Notes: generated by a model from the letters alone, not told the origin. A stretch of 49,791 bases of DNA from Calditrichota bacterium (GCA_016867855.1 VGIO01000003.1:1-49791); one strand, 5' to 3'. Counted from the first letter of the stretch, positions 1 to 10,033 are shown. Program-made: numbers and translations.

Positions 1-1
1 A

Positions 2-319
2 GTTCCGACGCCAAGAAAACTCGAGCCTGAAGAACGGCGGCTGAATTGGCTCGTCCACGATTTTCAAGGCCTTTCCGACAACATTTATGAAGCCGTGATG
101 GTCGCAGCGCATCGCGCCCGTCAAATCGGCCGACGACAGAAACGCGAAATTGAAGACTTTAAATCGTCGCTGGCGAATGTCGAAGAGAGCCTCGACGATG
201 AGAATAATGCCAACCGGGGCATCGACCATTTCCAACACTCCAAACCGACCGTCCTGGCTTTGAAAGAGTTGCGCGAACGCAAGTATCGATATTATTATCC
301 GGAACATTTAAGAAAATGA
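2..319 (+). CDS. rpoZ: RNA polymerase omega subunit (5' partial)
   Basis: The reading frame is open from base 2 with no stop, so the gene enters from the left edge and its true start is outside or at the edge of the window. The 105 visible residues contain the omega hallmarks NIYEAVMVAAHRARQI (helix that packs on the beta' subunit) and, near the end, KPTVLALKELRERKYRYYYP. Omega assists assembly of core RNA polymerase and in many bacteria is part of a ppGpp site; a RelA/SpoT homologue lies 4 kb downstream. The gene precedes coaBC, a common bacterial order. A GTG at 95 is in frame, but starting there would remove the conserved first helix, so the longer open frame is preferred. Confidence 0.85.
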   Translation, partial: VPTPRKLEPEERRLNWLVHDFQGLSDNIYEAVMVAAHRARQIGRRQKREIEDFKSSLANVEESLDDENNANRGIDHFQHSKPTVLALKELRERKYRYYYPEHLRK

Positions 320-371
320 ACGGACTTTCAAATACTGATGCTGATGTTGATTTTTTAATTGGGTCGGTTAA

Positions 372-1583
372 ATGATGAGCCTACTTACAGGCAGGCGCAT
401 TCTTTTGGGTGTAACGGGTGGGATCGCGGCTTATAAAGCGGTTTATTTAACGCGGGAAATTGTGCGCGCCGGTGGCGAAGTCCGCGTCTTAATGTCCGCG
501 GCGGCTAAGAAGTTCGTTGCTCCGTTGACCTTTTCGACGCTGACCGGGCATCCGGTTCTGGATGAAATGTTCCCTGACCCTGCGCCGGTCGACCCGGTGC
601 ATTTATTGCCGGGACAATGGGGCGATATTTTTGTCATCGCGCCGGCGACAGCCGATTTCATCGGAAAAGTCGCTAACGGACTTGCCAACGATATACCCTC
701 GGCCGCCGCGATGGCGTTTCGAGGTCCAATACTATTAGCCCCGGCGATGAATCCCCGGATGTGGAACAACTCGGCAGTGCAGGATAATGTCGCCCGGCTG
801 CGCTTAAGAGGCTTGCATTTCATCGGACCTGAGCGCGGTGATATGGGAGGCGTTCACGAGCAAGCCGGCATCGGTCGGATGAGCGAGCCGGCAGCGATCT
901 TCGACCGCATCGAAGAATTGCTCTATCCCGATAAATGTTGGATGAATCGCCGCGTTGTAGTAACTGCCGGCGCGACCTGCGAACCGTTTGACCCGGTGCG
1001 CTTCATCTCCAATCGTTCCAGCGGTAAAATGGGCGATGCCGTCGCCCGTCAAGCCAGATTGATGGGCGCCGAGGTTTTCCTGATTCGGACAAACTCGGCT
1101 ATTGGCGAGCCGCCGTCCGGCGTCGAAATTATAAAGGTCGATACTGCGGCTGAAATGGCCGATGCCGTAAAAGCCCTGTTTCCGACCGCTGACCTGCTGA
1201 TTATGGTGGCGGCTGTGGCGGATTGGCGGGCTAAAACTGCCAGCGCTGGTAAAATTAAAAAACATACCGGCATCCTCACTCTCGAATTAGAGCCTACCGA
1301 AGATATTTTACTTTGGGCAGGTAAAAATCGGCAAGAACAGGTAATCGTCGGCTTCGCGCTGGAAACCGACGACCATATCGTCAACGCCCGGCGCAAATTA
1401 GAAGATAAAAATGTCGATATAATCGCGCTAAACGACCCGACGAGCGCTGATTCTGTCTTCGGCGGCGATTCGATTAGACTGACCATCTTGAAAACTTATT
1501 GTGAGCCGCTCGAATTGCCGGCTATGTCCAAACGGGAAGCAGCAGCGAGACTATTAAGCGAGGCGTATGGGTATCTTAAATAA
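372..1583 (+). CDS. coaBC: Bifunctional phosphopantothenoylcysteine decarboxylase / phosphopantothenate-cysteine ligase
   Basis: CoaBC makes 4'-phosphopantetheine from 4'-phosphopantothenate and cysteine in cytosolic coenzyme A synthesis. The 403 residues match the full two-domain length. The N-terminal flavodoxin-like CoaC domain (about 1-185) has GVTGGIAAYKA (13-23), a candidate catalytic His77 in VDPVH, and the substrate-clamp motif APAMNPRMW (123-131). The CoaB domain (about 190-400) has TAGATCEPFDPVRFISN followed by SSGKMG (216-221) and a KIKK motif. Odd point: the flap that usually reads ACGxxGxGRM is VHEQAGIGRM (161-170), so the cysteine position is His. Two ATGs start the gene; a GAT-rich tract (338-350) lies just upstream, between rpoZ and this gene. 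Confidence 0.95.
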   Translation: MMSLLTGRRILLGVTGGIAAYKAVYLTREIVRAGGEVRVLMSAAAKKFVAPLTFSTLTGHPVLDEMFPDPAPVDPVHLLPGQWGDIFVIAPATADFIGKVANGLANDIPSAAAMAFRGPILLAPAMNPRMWNNSAVQDNVARLRLRGLHFIGPERGDMGGVHEQAGIGRMSEPAAIFDRIEELLYPDKCWMNRRVVVTAGATCEPFDPVRFISNRSSGKMGDAVARQARLMGAEVFLIRTNSAIGEPPSGVEIIKVDTAAEMADAVKALFPTADLLIMVAAVADWRAKTASAGKIKKHTGILTLELEPTEDILLWAGKNRQEQVIVGFALETDDHIVNARRKLEDKNVDIIALNDPTSADSVFGGDSIRLTILKTYCEPLELPAMSKREAAARLLSEAYGYLK

Positions 1584-1666
1584 ACCTGTGCAGCGAGCGG
1601 TTATTGCCGACAGCCGATATTCATAATGGACTGAGGTAATTGCAAAAGTGTTGGATTTATTAACTG

Positions 1667-2512
<846 letters not shown>

Positions 2513-2579
2513 TGCCGATGAAATCCAAGTTCCTGGCTGGCCGGAAATTCTCTATCGTCGGTTGAAATGGAATTGACCT

Positions 2580-4046
2580 ATGGCTGAAGACCAAACCGAA
2601 ACCCGCCGCGTCCGACGCAAAACAACCAAGCCTTCTAAAGACCTTATTGCTGGACGCGTTCCGCCGAATAGTCCCGAGATGGAGCGCGCCGTGCTGTGCG
2701 CCGCCCTAATCGATCCCAACGGGATGACGAAGGTCGTCGATGTTCTGACGGAGCGTAGTTTTTACGACCGCCGGCATCAAGTCATCTTCGCTGCGATGCT
2801 GCGCCTGTTCCAGCAGGCGGCGCCCATCGACATTCTAACTGTCAGTGAGGACCTGCGTCAGCGGAACGAATTGGAGGTGGTCGGCGGCGATGCTTATCTG
2901 GCGCAGTTGAGCGGCGAAGTCGCCACCTCGGCGCACGCTGAACATTATGCGCGCATCGTGCAAGACCGCTATGCGCTGCGCGAGTTAATCCATCAGTCGA
3001 CCAAGTTTGCCGAGGAAGCATTCGAGGTTCCCGATGCTGCGGAACTGCTCGATCGTGCAATGGGGATGTTGTATGATATATATTATCGCCGGCGCAGCGG
3101 CGGCTTTGAACCTCTACGGCAGGTCGTCAATCAGACCTGGGAGTTCTTGGACAGCCAGCACCGCAAGCGCGACCAAAAACTCACCGGCGTCGGCACCGGC
3201 TTCGAACGACTCGACGAGTTGACCAGTGGATTTCAGAATGGCGAGTTGATAGTCATTGCCGGCCGGCCTTCGATGGGCAAAACGGCTTTCAGCCTCGACC
3301 TGGCGCGCAACGCCTGTTGGCTGCATCAAGTCCCGGTCGCCTATTTCTCGCTGGAGATGGCCGCGATGGCGATATGCCTGCGGATGTTAGCGGCTGAAGC
3401 CCGCATCGAACATCACCGCATCCGCACGCCTTATCGATTGAATGAGTCGGAATGGCCATTAGTCGCGCAGACGGCCGGCAGGCTGGCTGAAATGCCATTT
3501 TTCATCGATGACACCGGCAATTTAGGTCTCAACGAGCTGCGCGCCCGCGCCAGAAGGCTCAAGCAGCAGCATAACATCGGCATCATTTTCATCGACTACC
3601 TGCAATTGATGCAGCCGCCTAAAGCCGACAACCGCGAGCAGGAAGTCGCGCAAATTTCGCGTTCACTGAAGGGTTTGGCGCGCGAATTGAATATACCGGT
3701 CGTTACGATGTCCCAGTTGTCGCGCGCTGTCGAACATCGCGGCGGCGATAAAATCCCCCAACTCGCCGACCTGCGCGACTCCGGCGCCATCGAGCAGGAC
3801 GCTGATGTCGTGATGTTCATCCACCGCAAGAAACAATATAAGAGCGGTCTGGAAGAGGAAGACGACGGCGAAGCGGTCGATAACACCGCCCATATCATCA
3901 TACGCAAGCAGCGCAACGGTCCGACTGGCGCCGTCGAATTGATCTTCAACGATGTCTATACCCGCTTCGAAGAGAAAGAGAGCGCCGACTATGTCCCGGT
4001 TCATTACGCCAAATCCGGCGCAGCCGAAGAACCCGCGCCGTTCTAA
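2580..4046 (+). CDS. dnaB: Replicative DNA helicase DnaB
   Basis: DnaB is the hexameric ATP-dependent helicase that unwinds DNA ahead of the replisome and binds primase. The 488 residues are of normal size with a basic N-terminal extension of about 25. The N-terminal collar domain (about 30-135, starting PPNSPEMERAVL) is followed by a linker and a RecA-like domain from about 200: Walker A GRPSMGKT (228-235), FSLEM, Walker B IIFIDYLQLM, then MSQLSRAVEHR and DLRDSGAIEQDAD, which holds the arginine-finger region. There is no intein. ATG start at 2580, with no clear Shine-Dalgarno. It is followed by a low-complexity spacer before the (p)ppGpp synthetase gene. Confidence 0.97.
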   Translation: MAEDQTETRRVRRKTTKPSKDLIAGRVPPNSPEMERAVLCAALIDPNGMTKVVDVLTERSFYDRRHQVIFAAMLRLFQQAAPIDILTVSEDLRQRNELEVVGGDAYLAQLSGEVATSAHAEHYARIVQDRYALRELIHQSTKFAEEAFEVPDAAELLDRAMGMLYDIYYRRRSGGFEPLRQVVNQTWEFLDSQHRKRDQKLTGVGTGFERLDELTSGFQNGELIVIAGRPSMGKTAFSLDLARNACWLHQVPVAYFSLEMAAMAICLRMLAAEARIEHHRIRTPYRLNESEWPLVAQTAGRLAEMPFFIDDTGNLGLNELRARARRLKQQHNIGIIFIDYLQLMQPPKADNREQEVAQISRSLKGLARELNIPVVTMSQLSRAVEHRGGDKIPQLADLRDSGAIEQDADVVMFIHRKKQYKSGLEEEDDGEAVDNTAHIIIRKQRNGPTGAVELIFNDVYTRFEEKESADYVPVHYAKSGAAEEPAPF

Positions 4047-4048
4047 TG

Positions 4049-4150
4049 AAGTTGCAAATTGACAAATTGCAAGATATAAGTTGACAAATTGAAAGCTGAA
4101 AGAAGATTAAATCCATATTGTCTATTTCGTCTAAATTGCCCATAAAATCG
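4049..4150. repeat. Low-complexity spacer of short near-repeats
   Basis: The dnaB-relA spacer holds GACAAATTG-like near-repeats (about 4060-4090: AAATTGACAAATTGC and TTGACAAATTGAAAG), followed by CCATATTGTCTATTTCGTC and variants (4110-4140). Similar TCCATATTGTCC-type strings occur near 33858 and 43260. No coding capacity is seen. Confidence 0.5.
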
Positions 4151-4196
4151 AACAACAGTCATTTAAGTTATTTTCAAACTATTTCGCTAAATCACA

Positions 4197-6374
4197 TTGC
4201 CTCGCTCGACGGCTGCACGACAATTCACGGCGGAAAAGAACCGACTCCTTAATAAACTAAAAAGTTATCACCGCCGCTGGAATCCGGACCTCATTACGCG
4301 CGCGTTCGACTTCGCAGCGCACATTCACCGCGAGCAAAAAAGGCAATCCGGCGAGCCTTATTTTATGCATCCGCTGGCTGTGGCTAACATTCTGGTCGAA
4401 CTGAAATCGGACTATATCGCCGTCGCCGCCGGTCTGTTGCACGATGTCGTCGAAGATTCGAGCGTTACCATCGACGACTTGCAGGAACAGTATGGTTCCC
4501 AAGTCGCATTGTTAGTCGATGGCGTCACAAAAATCGGTGAGCTGCGGTTTCGCTCTTGGGAAGAGCAGCAAGCCGAGTCGATTCGCAAGATGCTGTTGTC
4601 GATGCTGAAGGACATTCGCGTCATTCTGATAAAGTTCGCCGACCGTCTGCACAATATGCGCACAATACAGGCGCTGCCGGAGGCTTCCCAGCGCCGCATC
4701 GCGCTCGAGACGCGCGATGTTTACGCTCCGCTGGCGCACCGTTTGGGCATCGCCCGCATCGCCCGCGAGATGGAAGACCTGGCTTTACAAGCGCTTGACC
4801 AAGTGGCTTATGCAGAAATTTCCAACCGGATTGCCGTGTCGAAAGAAGACCGGCAGAATATCATCGACGAGTTCATCCGGCCGGTGCGCCGGGAACTTAA
4901 ACGCATTGGTATCCCGACTGAAATCGACGGTCGAATTAAGTCTGTCGCCAGTATTTATAATAAAATCAAATGCCAAGGCCGCCAGTTCGACGAGATCCTC
5001 GACCTGCTCGCCATCCGCATCATCGTGCAGGAAAAAGAGGAATGCTATCGGGCGTTGGGCGTCGTTCATGAATTGTTCACGCCGGTTACCGAGCATTTCA
5101 CCGATTACATCGCCCTACCCAAATCCAACCTCTACCAATCGCTGCATACCAAGGTGCGCGACAACCAAAATCGCATCGTAGAGGTGCAGATTCGCACTGA
5201 AGAGATGCACTCTATCGCCGAAAACGGCATTGCTTCCCACTGGCGCTACAAAGCAGGCGAGACCAAGCCGGATGAACTGGACGAGCATTTCACCTGGATA
5301 AGGTCGCTGATGGAGGCACAGCAAGAGGCGGCAGCAACCGGCGAATTTATGGAATCCCTAAAAATCGACTTGTTTCAGGATGAGATTTTCGTTTGGACTC
5401 CCAAAGGTCAATTAACTCAATTGCCGCGCGGCGCTACGCCCATCGATTTTGCCTTCGCTATTCACAGCGATATTGGGCTGCACGCCATCGGCGCCAAAGT
5501 CAACGGCAAAATCGTGTCGCTGAGCCACCTGCTGGAATCCGGCGATGCTCTGGAAATCCTGACTTCGCCGCGCGCCCGGCCTAACGCTGAATGGTTGAAA
5601 TTTGTGCGCACTTCGCGCGCCCGCAACCGCATTAAACGTTGGTTTCACGACACACGCTACGACGAGTCCATCCGCTTGGGCGAAGAACTAATTTCAGGCG
5701 AATTAGTTCGGCTCAGGCTGCCCTCGGACAATGGCGGAATCGATGAAATCGCCCTTTCGTTCGGATATAAAGAGAAGACCGACTTCTATTCAGCCGTCGG
5801 TTCAGGACAAATAACCCTCGGACAGGTGATGCGCAAACTCGTGCCGCGTGTAGCCCAAGGCAAAGAGGGTCTAATCAGCCGCATCATCCAGCGCGTCGAC
5901 GGCGAACGCGGACTTAGAATCGGCGACCTGGATAATTTAGTCGTGAAAATCTCCGGCTGCTGCAGTCCTCTGCCCGGCGACCCGATAATCGGTTTCCAGA
6001 TCCCCGGCCAAGGCGTGCGCATTCACCGCACCGATTGCAGTCTGATTGCCGGCTTGCTGGAAGATGAGCGCAAAATCATCAATGTGGCTTGGGATGTCGA
6101 AAAAGACGATCGCTTCAAAACTAAAATAAGAATTGTCGCTGACGACCGTCCTAATCTGCTGCGCGACATCACGCAAGCCATCGGCGCTCTGAAGGTCAAT
6201 ATCGTGCGGGTCGAGTTTCATATCGAAGATAATCTGACTATCGGCACGATGGAAGTCGAAGTCGCCAATCTTCCACACTTGACGAAATTGATTGGACGCA
6301 TCAATAACATCCGGGCGATATTGCGGGTGGAAAGAATGGATGTCGCGGTTAATTCAGAAATGGTTAAAGTATAA
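4197..6374 (+). CDS. relA: RelA/SpoT-family (p)ppGpp synthetase/hydrolase
   Basis: This long RSH protein (725 residues) makes and degrades the stringent-response alarmone (p)ppGpp. The hydrolase domain has the HD signature HDVVEDS (82-88) and upstream His58 in MHPL. Its metal-binding motifs appear intact, so it may be bifunctional rather than synthetase-only. The synthetase domain (about 235-360) includes RIKSVASIYNKIK and the later EVQIRTEEMHSIAENG. A TGS domain (about 395-455), a zinc-finger-like segment with KISGCCSPLPGD, and a C-terminal ACT domain (about 645-720) follow. The predicted start is TTG at 4197, with no visible Shine-Dalgarno. The stop overlaps the ruvX ATG by one base (TAATG), indicating translational coupling. 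Confidence 0.95.
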   Translation: MPRSTAARQFTAEKNRLLNKLKSYHRRWNPDLITRAFDFAAHIHREQKRQSGEPYFMHPLAVANILVELKSDYIAVAAGLLHDVVEDSSVTIDDLQEQYGSQVALLVDGVTKIGELRFRSWEEQQAESIRKMLLSMLKDIRVILIKFADRLHNMRTIQALPEASQRRIALETRDVYAPLAHRLGIARIAREMEDLALQALDQVAYAEISNRIAVSKEDRQNIIDEFIRPVRRELKRIGIPTEIDGRIKSVASIYNKIKCQGRQFDEILDLLAIRIIVQEKEECYRALGVVHELFTPVTEHFTDYIALPKSNLYQSLHTKVRDNQNRIVEVQIRTEEMHSIAENGIASHWRYKAGETKPDELDEHFTWIRSLMEAQQEAAATGEFMESLKIDLFQDEIFVWTPKGQLTQLPRGATPIDFAFAIHSDIGLHAIGAKVNGKIVSLSHLLESGDALEILTSPRARPNAEWLKFVRTSRARNRIKRWFHDTRYDESIRLGEELISGELVRLRLPSDNGGIDEIALSFGYKEKTDFYSAVGSGQITLGQVMRKLVPRVAQGKEGLISRIIQRVDGERGLRIGDLDNLVVKISGCCSPLPGDPIIGFQIPGQGVRIHRTDCSLIAGLLEDERKIINVAWDVEKDDRFKTKIRIVADDRPNLLRDITQAIGALKVNIVRVEFHIEDNLTIGTMEVEVANLPHLTKLIGRINNIRAILRVERMDVAVNSEMVKV

Positions 6375-6856
6375 TGATTAATGCTGATGCTGATGTTTAT
6401 GCTGATGCTGATGCAGATGTGAAGTTTGATGGGGCTATTTTGGCGGTGGATTATGGTTTGAGGCGCTGCGGATTGGCGGTATGCGACACCGAGCGGCGGC
6501 TGGCGGTCGGCATTGGCGTGTTGACAGGCTTAGCCGGCCGGGCTTTGACCAGGGCGGTAAAGCGCGAGGCAGAACTGCGTCGGATTAATGAAATTGTCGT
6601 CGGACTTCCTTGTGCGAGCGGTGCCAGCGGCTGCGCAGCCGCCGCTGGCGCAGAACGCCTTAGCCAAGCCTTGGGAAAAAGCGGAATGATTGTGCATCGC
6701 TGGAATGAAGCCTATAGCACAGCCGAAGCGCTGTCCGCAAAACGCCATTACGGCAATAGCCATAATAAACCGCGCGGCTGGGAAGATGAGGCTGCTGCGG
6801 TGTTAATATTGCAAAACTATTTGGACTGGCTGAAGAATAAACAGGAAAAGTCGTGA
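6374..6856 (+). CDS. ruvX: RuvX/YqgF-family RNase H-fold nuclease
   Basis: The YqgF/RuvX family has an RNase H fold and is linked to 16S rRNA 5' processing and Holliday-junction resolution. Visible motifs are ILAVDYGLRRCGLAV, with the first catalytic Asp; VVGLP; RWNEAYSTAEA, replacing the usual DERxTTxxA but keeping the Glu; and WEDEAAAVLILQNYL, with the last Asp. An alanine-rich loop (GASGCAAAAG) replaces part of the usual linker. The first 15 residues are an Asp-Ala repeat encoded by GCTGAT units. A GTG at 6419, just before the core, is an alternative start that would skip it. The gene is coupled to relA upstream (TAATG) and overlaps the next gene by four bases (GTGA). Confidence 0.88.
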   Translation: MINADADVYADADADVKFDGAILAVDYGLRRCGLAVCDTERRLAVGIGVLTGLAGRALTRAVKREAELRRINEIVVGLPCASGASGCAAAAGAERLSQALGKSGMIVHRWNEAYSTAEALSAKRHYGNSHNKPRGWEDEAAAVLILQNYLDWLKNKQEKS

Positions 6857-7908
6857 GTAAAAAGAATATATCCGAGGATACTCCGCGTCAAGCCGAGAGT
6901 TCAAAATCGAACTTCAAGAAGGTAATCCGGTTTGGCGTAGTCGGCGCCGGAGGTATTTCACAGGTCGCGCATTTACCCAACTTACGGCAGGAGACTGGCG
7001 TCGAATTAGTAGCCCTGTGCGACAGCGACCCGCAGCGCGCCGCTTTAGTCGCCGAGCGGTTCAATGTGCCGGTCTGGTTCGACGAGCCGGACGCGATGTT
7101 CCGCCATACCAAACTCGACGCGGTCATCATCGCTGCGCCGACCATAACGCATCCGGCGCTCTGCCGCCTGGCGCTGGAAAGCGGCGTCGATGTGATGCTG
7201 GAGAAGCCCTTCGCCCGCACACCGGAAGAAGCCCGTTCCATCGTCGATTCGGTCGTCCGCACCGGTAAGAAGTTGATGGTGGCGATGAACCACCGCTTCA
7301 GACCGGATACCTTGCATTTGCAGCGCCTCATCCAAAAGGGCGAACTGGGCGAAATCACAATGGTGCGCGCCGGTTGGCTCAAACGTCTGGGCGTCTGGGG
7401 AAGGCCATATTGGTTCACAGATCCGAAACTTTCCGGCGGCGGTGTATTGTTTGATTTAGCGGTGCAGATGATAGATTTGGCGTTGTTTCTGCTGGGTTTT
7501 CCGGCGGCGTTGGAAGTCGCCGCCGGCATATCCAGCAAGACGCTGGAATTGGAGGTCGAAGACTCAGCGGCTATCTTTATACGATTGGCGGATGATATTC
7601 CCTTTCTATTGGAAGTCGCCTGGGCGAACTGCGACGACCACGACAAAGCCTATACCTGGATATCCGGCACGCACGGCGTCGCGACGCTCAATCCGCTGCG
7701 CATCACACGTCGGCAAGCCGACCAAACGATGAAGGTTAAACTGCCGTCTTTTGGCGACGAAGTCAAATTATACCAAAATTCGTTCCGCGCTGAGTTGGCT
7801 TATTTTATCGATTGCGTCCGCAAACAGGAGCAGCCGTTATCCACTGCGGCTGAAGCATTGCAGGTAACCGAATTGATAGCCAGTTTATCCAAAGCCGGCG
7901 GACGGTGA
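6853..7908 (+). CDS. Gfo/Idh/MocA-family NAD(P)-dependent oxidoreductase
   Basis: 351 residues with an N-terminal Rossmann domain. It has the dinucleotide-binding motif GVVGAGGISQVAHLPNL, an acidic residue at the end of the second strand (ALCDSDP), IIAAPTITH, and the family's catalytic-lysine signature EKPFA in VDVMLEKPFARTPEEA. The C-terminal alpha/beta domain follows (MVAMNHRFRPDT onward). Members oxidise or reduce sugars, inositols and related polyols; the substrate cannot be read from sequence. GTG start overlapping the ruvX stop; its own stop overlaps the lnt start (GTGA). Its position beside lnt and bamD suggests a cell-envelope role, but that is inference only. Confidence 0.9.
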   Translation: MSKKNISEDTPRQAESSKSNFKKVIRFGVVGAGGISQVAHLPNLRQETGVELVALCDSDPQRAALVAERFNVPVWFDEPDAMFRHTKLDAVIIAAPTITHPALCRLALESGVDVMLEKPFARTPEEARSIVDSVVRTGKKLMVAMNHRFRPDTLHLQRLIQKGELGEITMVRAGWLKRLGVWGRPYWFTDPKLSGGGVLFDLAVQMIDLALFLLGFPAALEVAAGISSKTLELEVEDSAAIFIRLADDIPFLLEVAWANCDDHDKAYTWISGTHGVATLNPLRITRRQADQTMKVKLPSFGDEVKLYQNSFRAELAYFIDCVRKQEQPLSTAAEALQVTELIASLSKAGGR

Positions 7909-9425
7909 AACTATTTCCGCCTCAACCGCGTCTCATTGCAGCCACAGCCGGCGCCGCGCTGGCTCTCGCCGCGCCGCCGTTGAACTTATATTTTTTAGCG
8001 TGGATTGGGCTTCTGCCGTTGATGTATTCGATATCACGAAATCCACGCGGCGCTTTCGGACAGGGCTTTGCCGCCGGTTTTATTTTCAATGTCGGCGTTC
8101 TTTATTGGCTGGCTTTGAACGATGGAACGCATTGGGCGGTGGCGACGCTGTCGATGTTAATTACGGTTTTTATTTTAGCCGCGGCTTGGGGAACAGCCGC
8201 GTGGATATTTGGCTGGCTGTTCAGGCGCTTAGGCGCGGCGGCGTTTTTAGCGCTGCCGTTTTCCTGGACGGCGTGGGAAGGTTGGTTAGGTCATCTTGGT
8301 GAAATCAGTTTCCCCTGGCCGCTGCTTGCATTGACGCAGGACGGTTTCGCGCCGATTTTACAAATAATGGAATTCACCGGTGTCTGGGGAGTTTCGTTCT
8401 GGGTCGCCGCGCTCAATACGGCGATTTTCTTTATCTGGCGAAATGAAACGCGAACTCAGCGCTGGTTCGGATTTGCCGGATTAGGTCTGTTGAGCCTAAT
8501 CCCCTTCATAGCCCAATGGCATGCCTATTCGCATTACGATATAAAATCTCCAACCGCCTGCATTATGGTCGTGCAGGGCAATATTAAGGCGGAAGATAAA
8601 TGGATTAAGGGCGGCGATTATAGTTATGTTATATATGATTCGCTGACACGTTTAGGCGCTGAGTCGGGCGTTGATTTGGCGGTCTGGCCTGAAACGGCAA
8701 TTCCAGAAAATCTAATGTATCACGTTTTCACGCAGGAGCGCGTCGGTCGGTTGGCTGACGAGACCGGCGCGGCGATTATCACCGGCGCGTCAGATTATAT
8801 ACGTCTGGAGAGCCGTTCCCGTCCTCTCAATGCGGCGTTTCTAATACTGCCGCGCCAAGGTATCGTTGACCGTTGCGCTAAGCGGCAGTTAGTCCCGATG
8901 GGCGAGCGCGTGCCTTTTCAATGGCTCATCCCGTCGCTGGGCAATCTGAACTTTGGACAGGCGGAGTTTATGTCCGGCCCGCAACCGGTTGTCTTCAAAG
9001 TCCCATTAGGCCGCGACACCCTGCGGTTTCCAACGCTGATATGCTACGAATCGGCATTTCCCAATTTGACGCGGGATTTTGTCCAGTGCGGCGCTAATTT
9101 TCTGACCGCTATTTCCAACGACGCCTGGTATGGCAGGAGTTCCGAGCCGGCGCAGATAACGGCGCTCAGTCGCTTCCGTTCTATTGAAACGCGGCGGGCG
9201 ATGGCACGGGCTTCCAATACAGGCTACTCCTTCCTCTGCGACCAATTGGGGCAGATAGTTGCACGCACGAAACTTTTCGAGGCGGCTTGGACGGCCGCGA
9301 TACTGCCGCTATGTTCCGAAACCACCTTCTATGTTCGCTTCGGCGACTGGCTACTCGTCCTAGCTTTTATCGGCTATATCGGATTTCTTTGCTGGGGCTT
9401 TTTCAAATGTCGAAAGAATGTTTAA
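7905..9425 (+). CDS. lnt: Apolipoprotein N-acyltransferase
   Basis: Lnt transfers the third acyl chain onto the N-terminal cysteine of lipoproteins at the periplasmic face of the inner membrane. The 506 residues comprise an N-terminal bundle of hydrophobic helices (about 10-205), a nitrilase-like periplasmic domain (about 215-465) and a last transmembrane helix (about 478-500). The catalytic triad is visible: Glu263 in WPETAIP, Lys326 in CAKRQLVPMGERVP, and Cys380 in LICYESAFP. GTG start, overlapping the oxidoreductase stop by four bases; its TAA overlaps the next ATG by one base. The lipoprotein BamD is encoded just downstream. Confidence 0.95.
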   Translation: MKLFPPQPRLIAATAGAALALAAPPLNLYFLAWIGLLPLMYSISRNPRGAFGQGFAAGFIFNVGVLYWLALNDGTHWAVATLSMLITVFILAAAWGTAAWIFGWLFRRLGAAAFLALPFSWTAWEGWLGHLGEISFPWPLLALTQDGFAPILQIMEFTGVWGVSFWVAALNTAIFFIWRNETRTQRWFGFAGLGLLSLIPFIAQWHAYSHYDIKSPTACIMVVQGNIKAEDKWIKGGDYSYVIYDSLTRLGAESGVDLAVWPETAIPENLMYHVFTQERVGRLADETGAAIITGASDYIRLESRSRPLNAAFLILPRQGIVDRCAKRQLVPMGERVPFQWLIPSLGNLNFGQAEFMSGPQPVVFKVPLGRDTLRFPTLICYESAFPNLTRDFVQCGANFLTAISNDAWYGRSSEPAQITALSRFRSIETRRAMARASNTGYSFLCDQLGQIVARTKLFEAAWTAAILPLCSETTFYVRFGDWLLVLAFIGYIGFLCWGFFKCRKNV

Positions 9426-10033
9426 TGAGTGACCGCAATATTTCAACCTCATTATTATTAGCAGTATTAGTCATTAGTCATCTTATTCTGCCTAATATTA
9501 TTGAAGCAATATCTCTCTTACCGTATGCTGATGGGATTCTGGGAGAGTGTTTGACGGCCGGTAATTATGATGAGTTGCAGCAGATTGGTGGACACAGCGG
9601 ACAATTTGGACAATATGCGCGCGACGACTTGTCGACAGTCTTTCTTAATCGGACTGCAAGGAAGCCAAGTTCTTCATTTGCACTTAACTGTTGCCAATAT
9701 CATTGGAACTATAACATATTAATGGGGTCAGAATATAGCGTCTCCTCTCCCTCCGTTTGCGGGGGGATGAAAGGGGGGTGTAATGACTATTTGATAACCT
9801 CCCCCCTTACTCTCCCCCGCAAACGGGGGGGAAAAGACAATTACACAGCAAACTATATTCCACCCTCATCAATATATGGAATTAATGGAGCATTAACAGC
9901 CGCGCCGCCAGATTCGGCTAAATCTTTTATTAGTCATCAATCAAATATCGCCAGTCAATACCTAGTTCCGGCTGCTATAACCATCGGCGCCGGATTAATC
10001 GTCTATTTAATTTACGCAACGCGAGGTCGTTAG
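9425..10033 (+). CDS. Small membrane protein of unknown function carrying a GC-rich hairpin repeat
   Basis: I do not recognise this 202-residue product. It starts at the ATG overlapping the lnt stop (TAATG) and its end overlaps the bamD GTG, so it is coupled on both sides, which favours a real gene. An N-terminal hydrophobic segment (about 9-32) looks like a signal peptide or anchor. A second hydrophobic helix lies near the C-terminus (QYLVPAAITIGAGLIVYLIY). The middle (about residues 106-138) is encoded by a long inverted repeat (9742-9835) of the same G/C-run type found elsewhere in the window, and the frame stays open through it. The conserved part is probably only the two ends. Confidence 0.5.
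   Translation: MSDRNISTSLLLAVLVISHLILPNIIEAISLLPYADGILGECLTAGNYDELQQIGGHSGQFGQYARDDLSTVFLNRTARKPSSSFALNCCQYHWNYNILMGSEYSVSSPSVCGGMKGGCNDYLITSPLTLPRKRGGKDNYTANYIPPSSIYGINGALTAAPPDSAKSFISHQSNIASQYLVPAAITIGAGLIVYLIYATRGR
9742..9835. repeat. Long G/C-run inverted repeat inside an open reading frame
   Basis: The left arm CCTCCGTTTGCGGGGGG and following ATGAAAGGGGGGT pair with ACCTCCCCCCTTACTC and CCCCCGCAAACGGGGGG on the right. Each arm resembles the ACACCCCCCTTCATCCCCCC/GCAAGCGGGGGG core of the 99-bp element at 13171, 10778 and 25677, so this looks like two diverged copies in opposite orientation. It lies within the gene between lnt and bamD. Confidence 0.75.
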
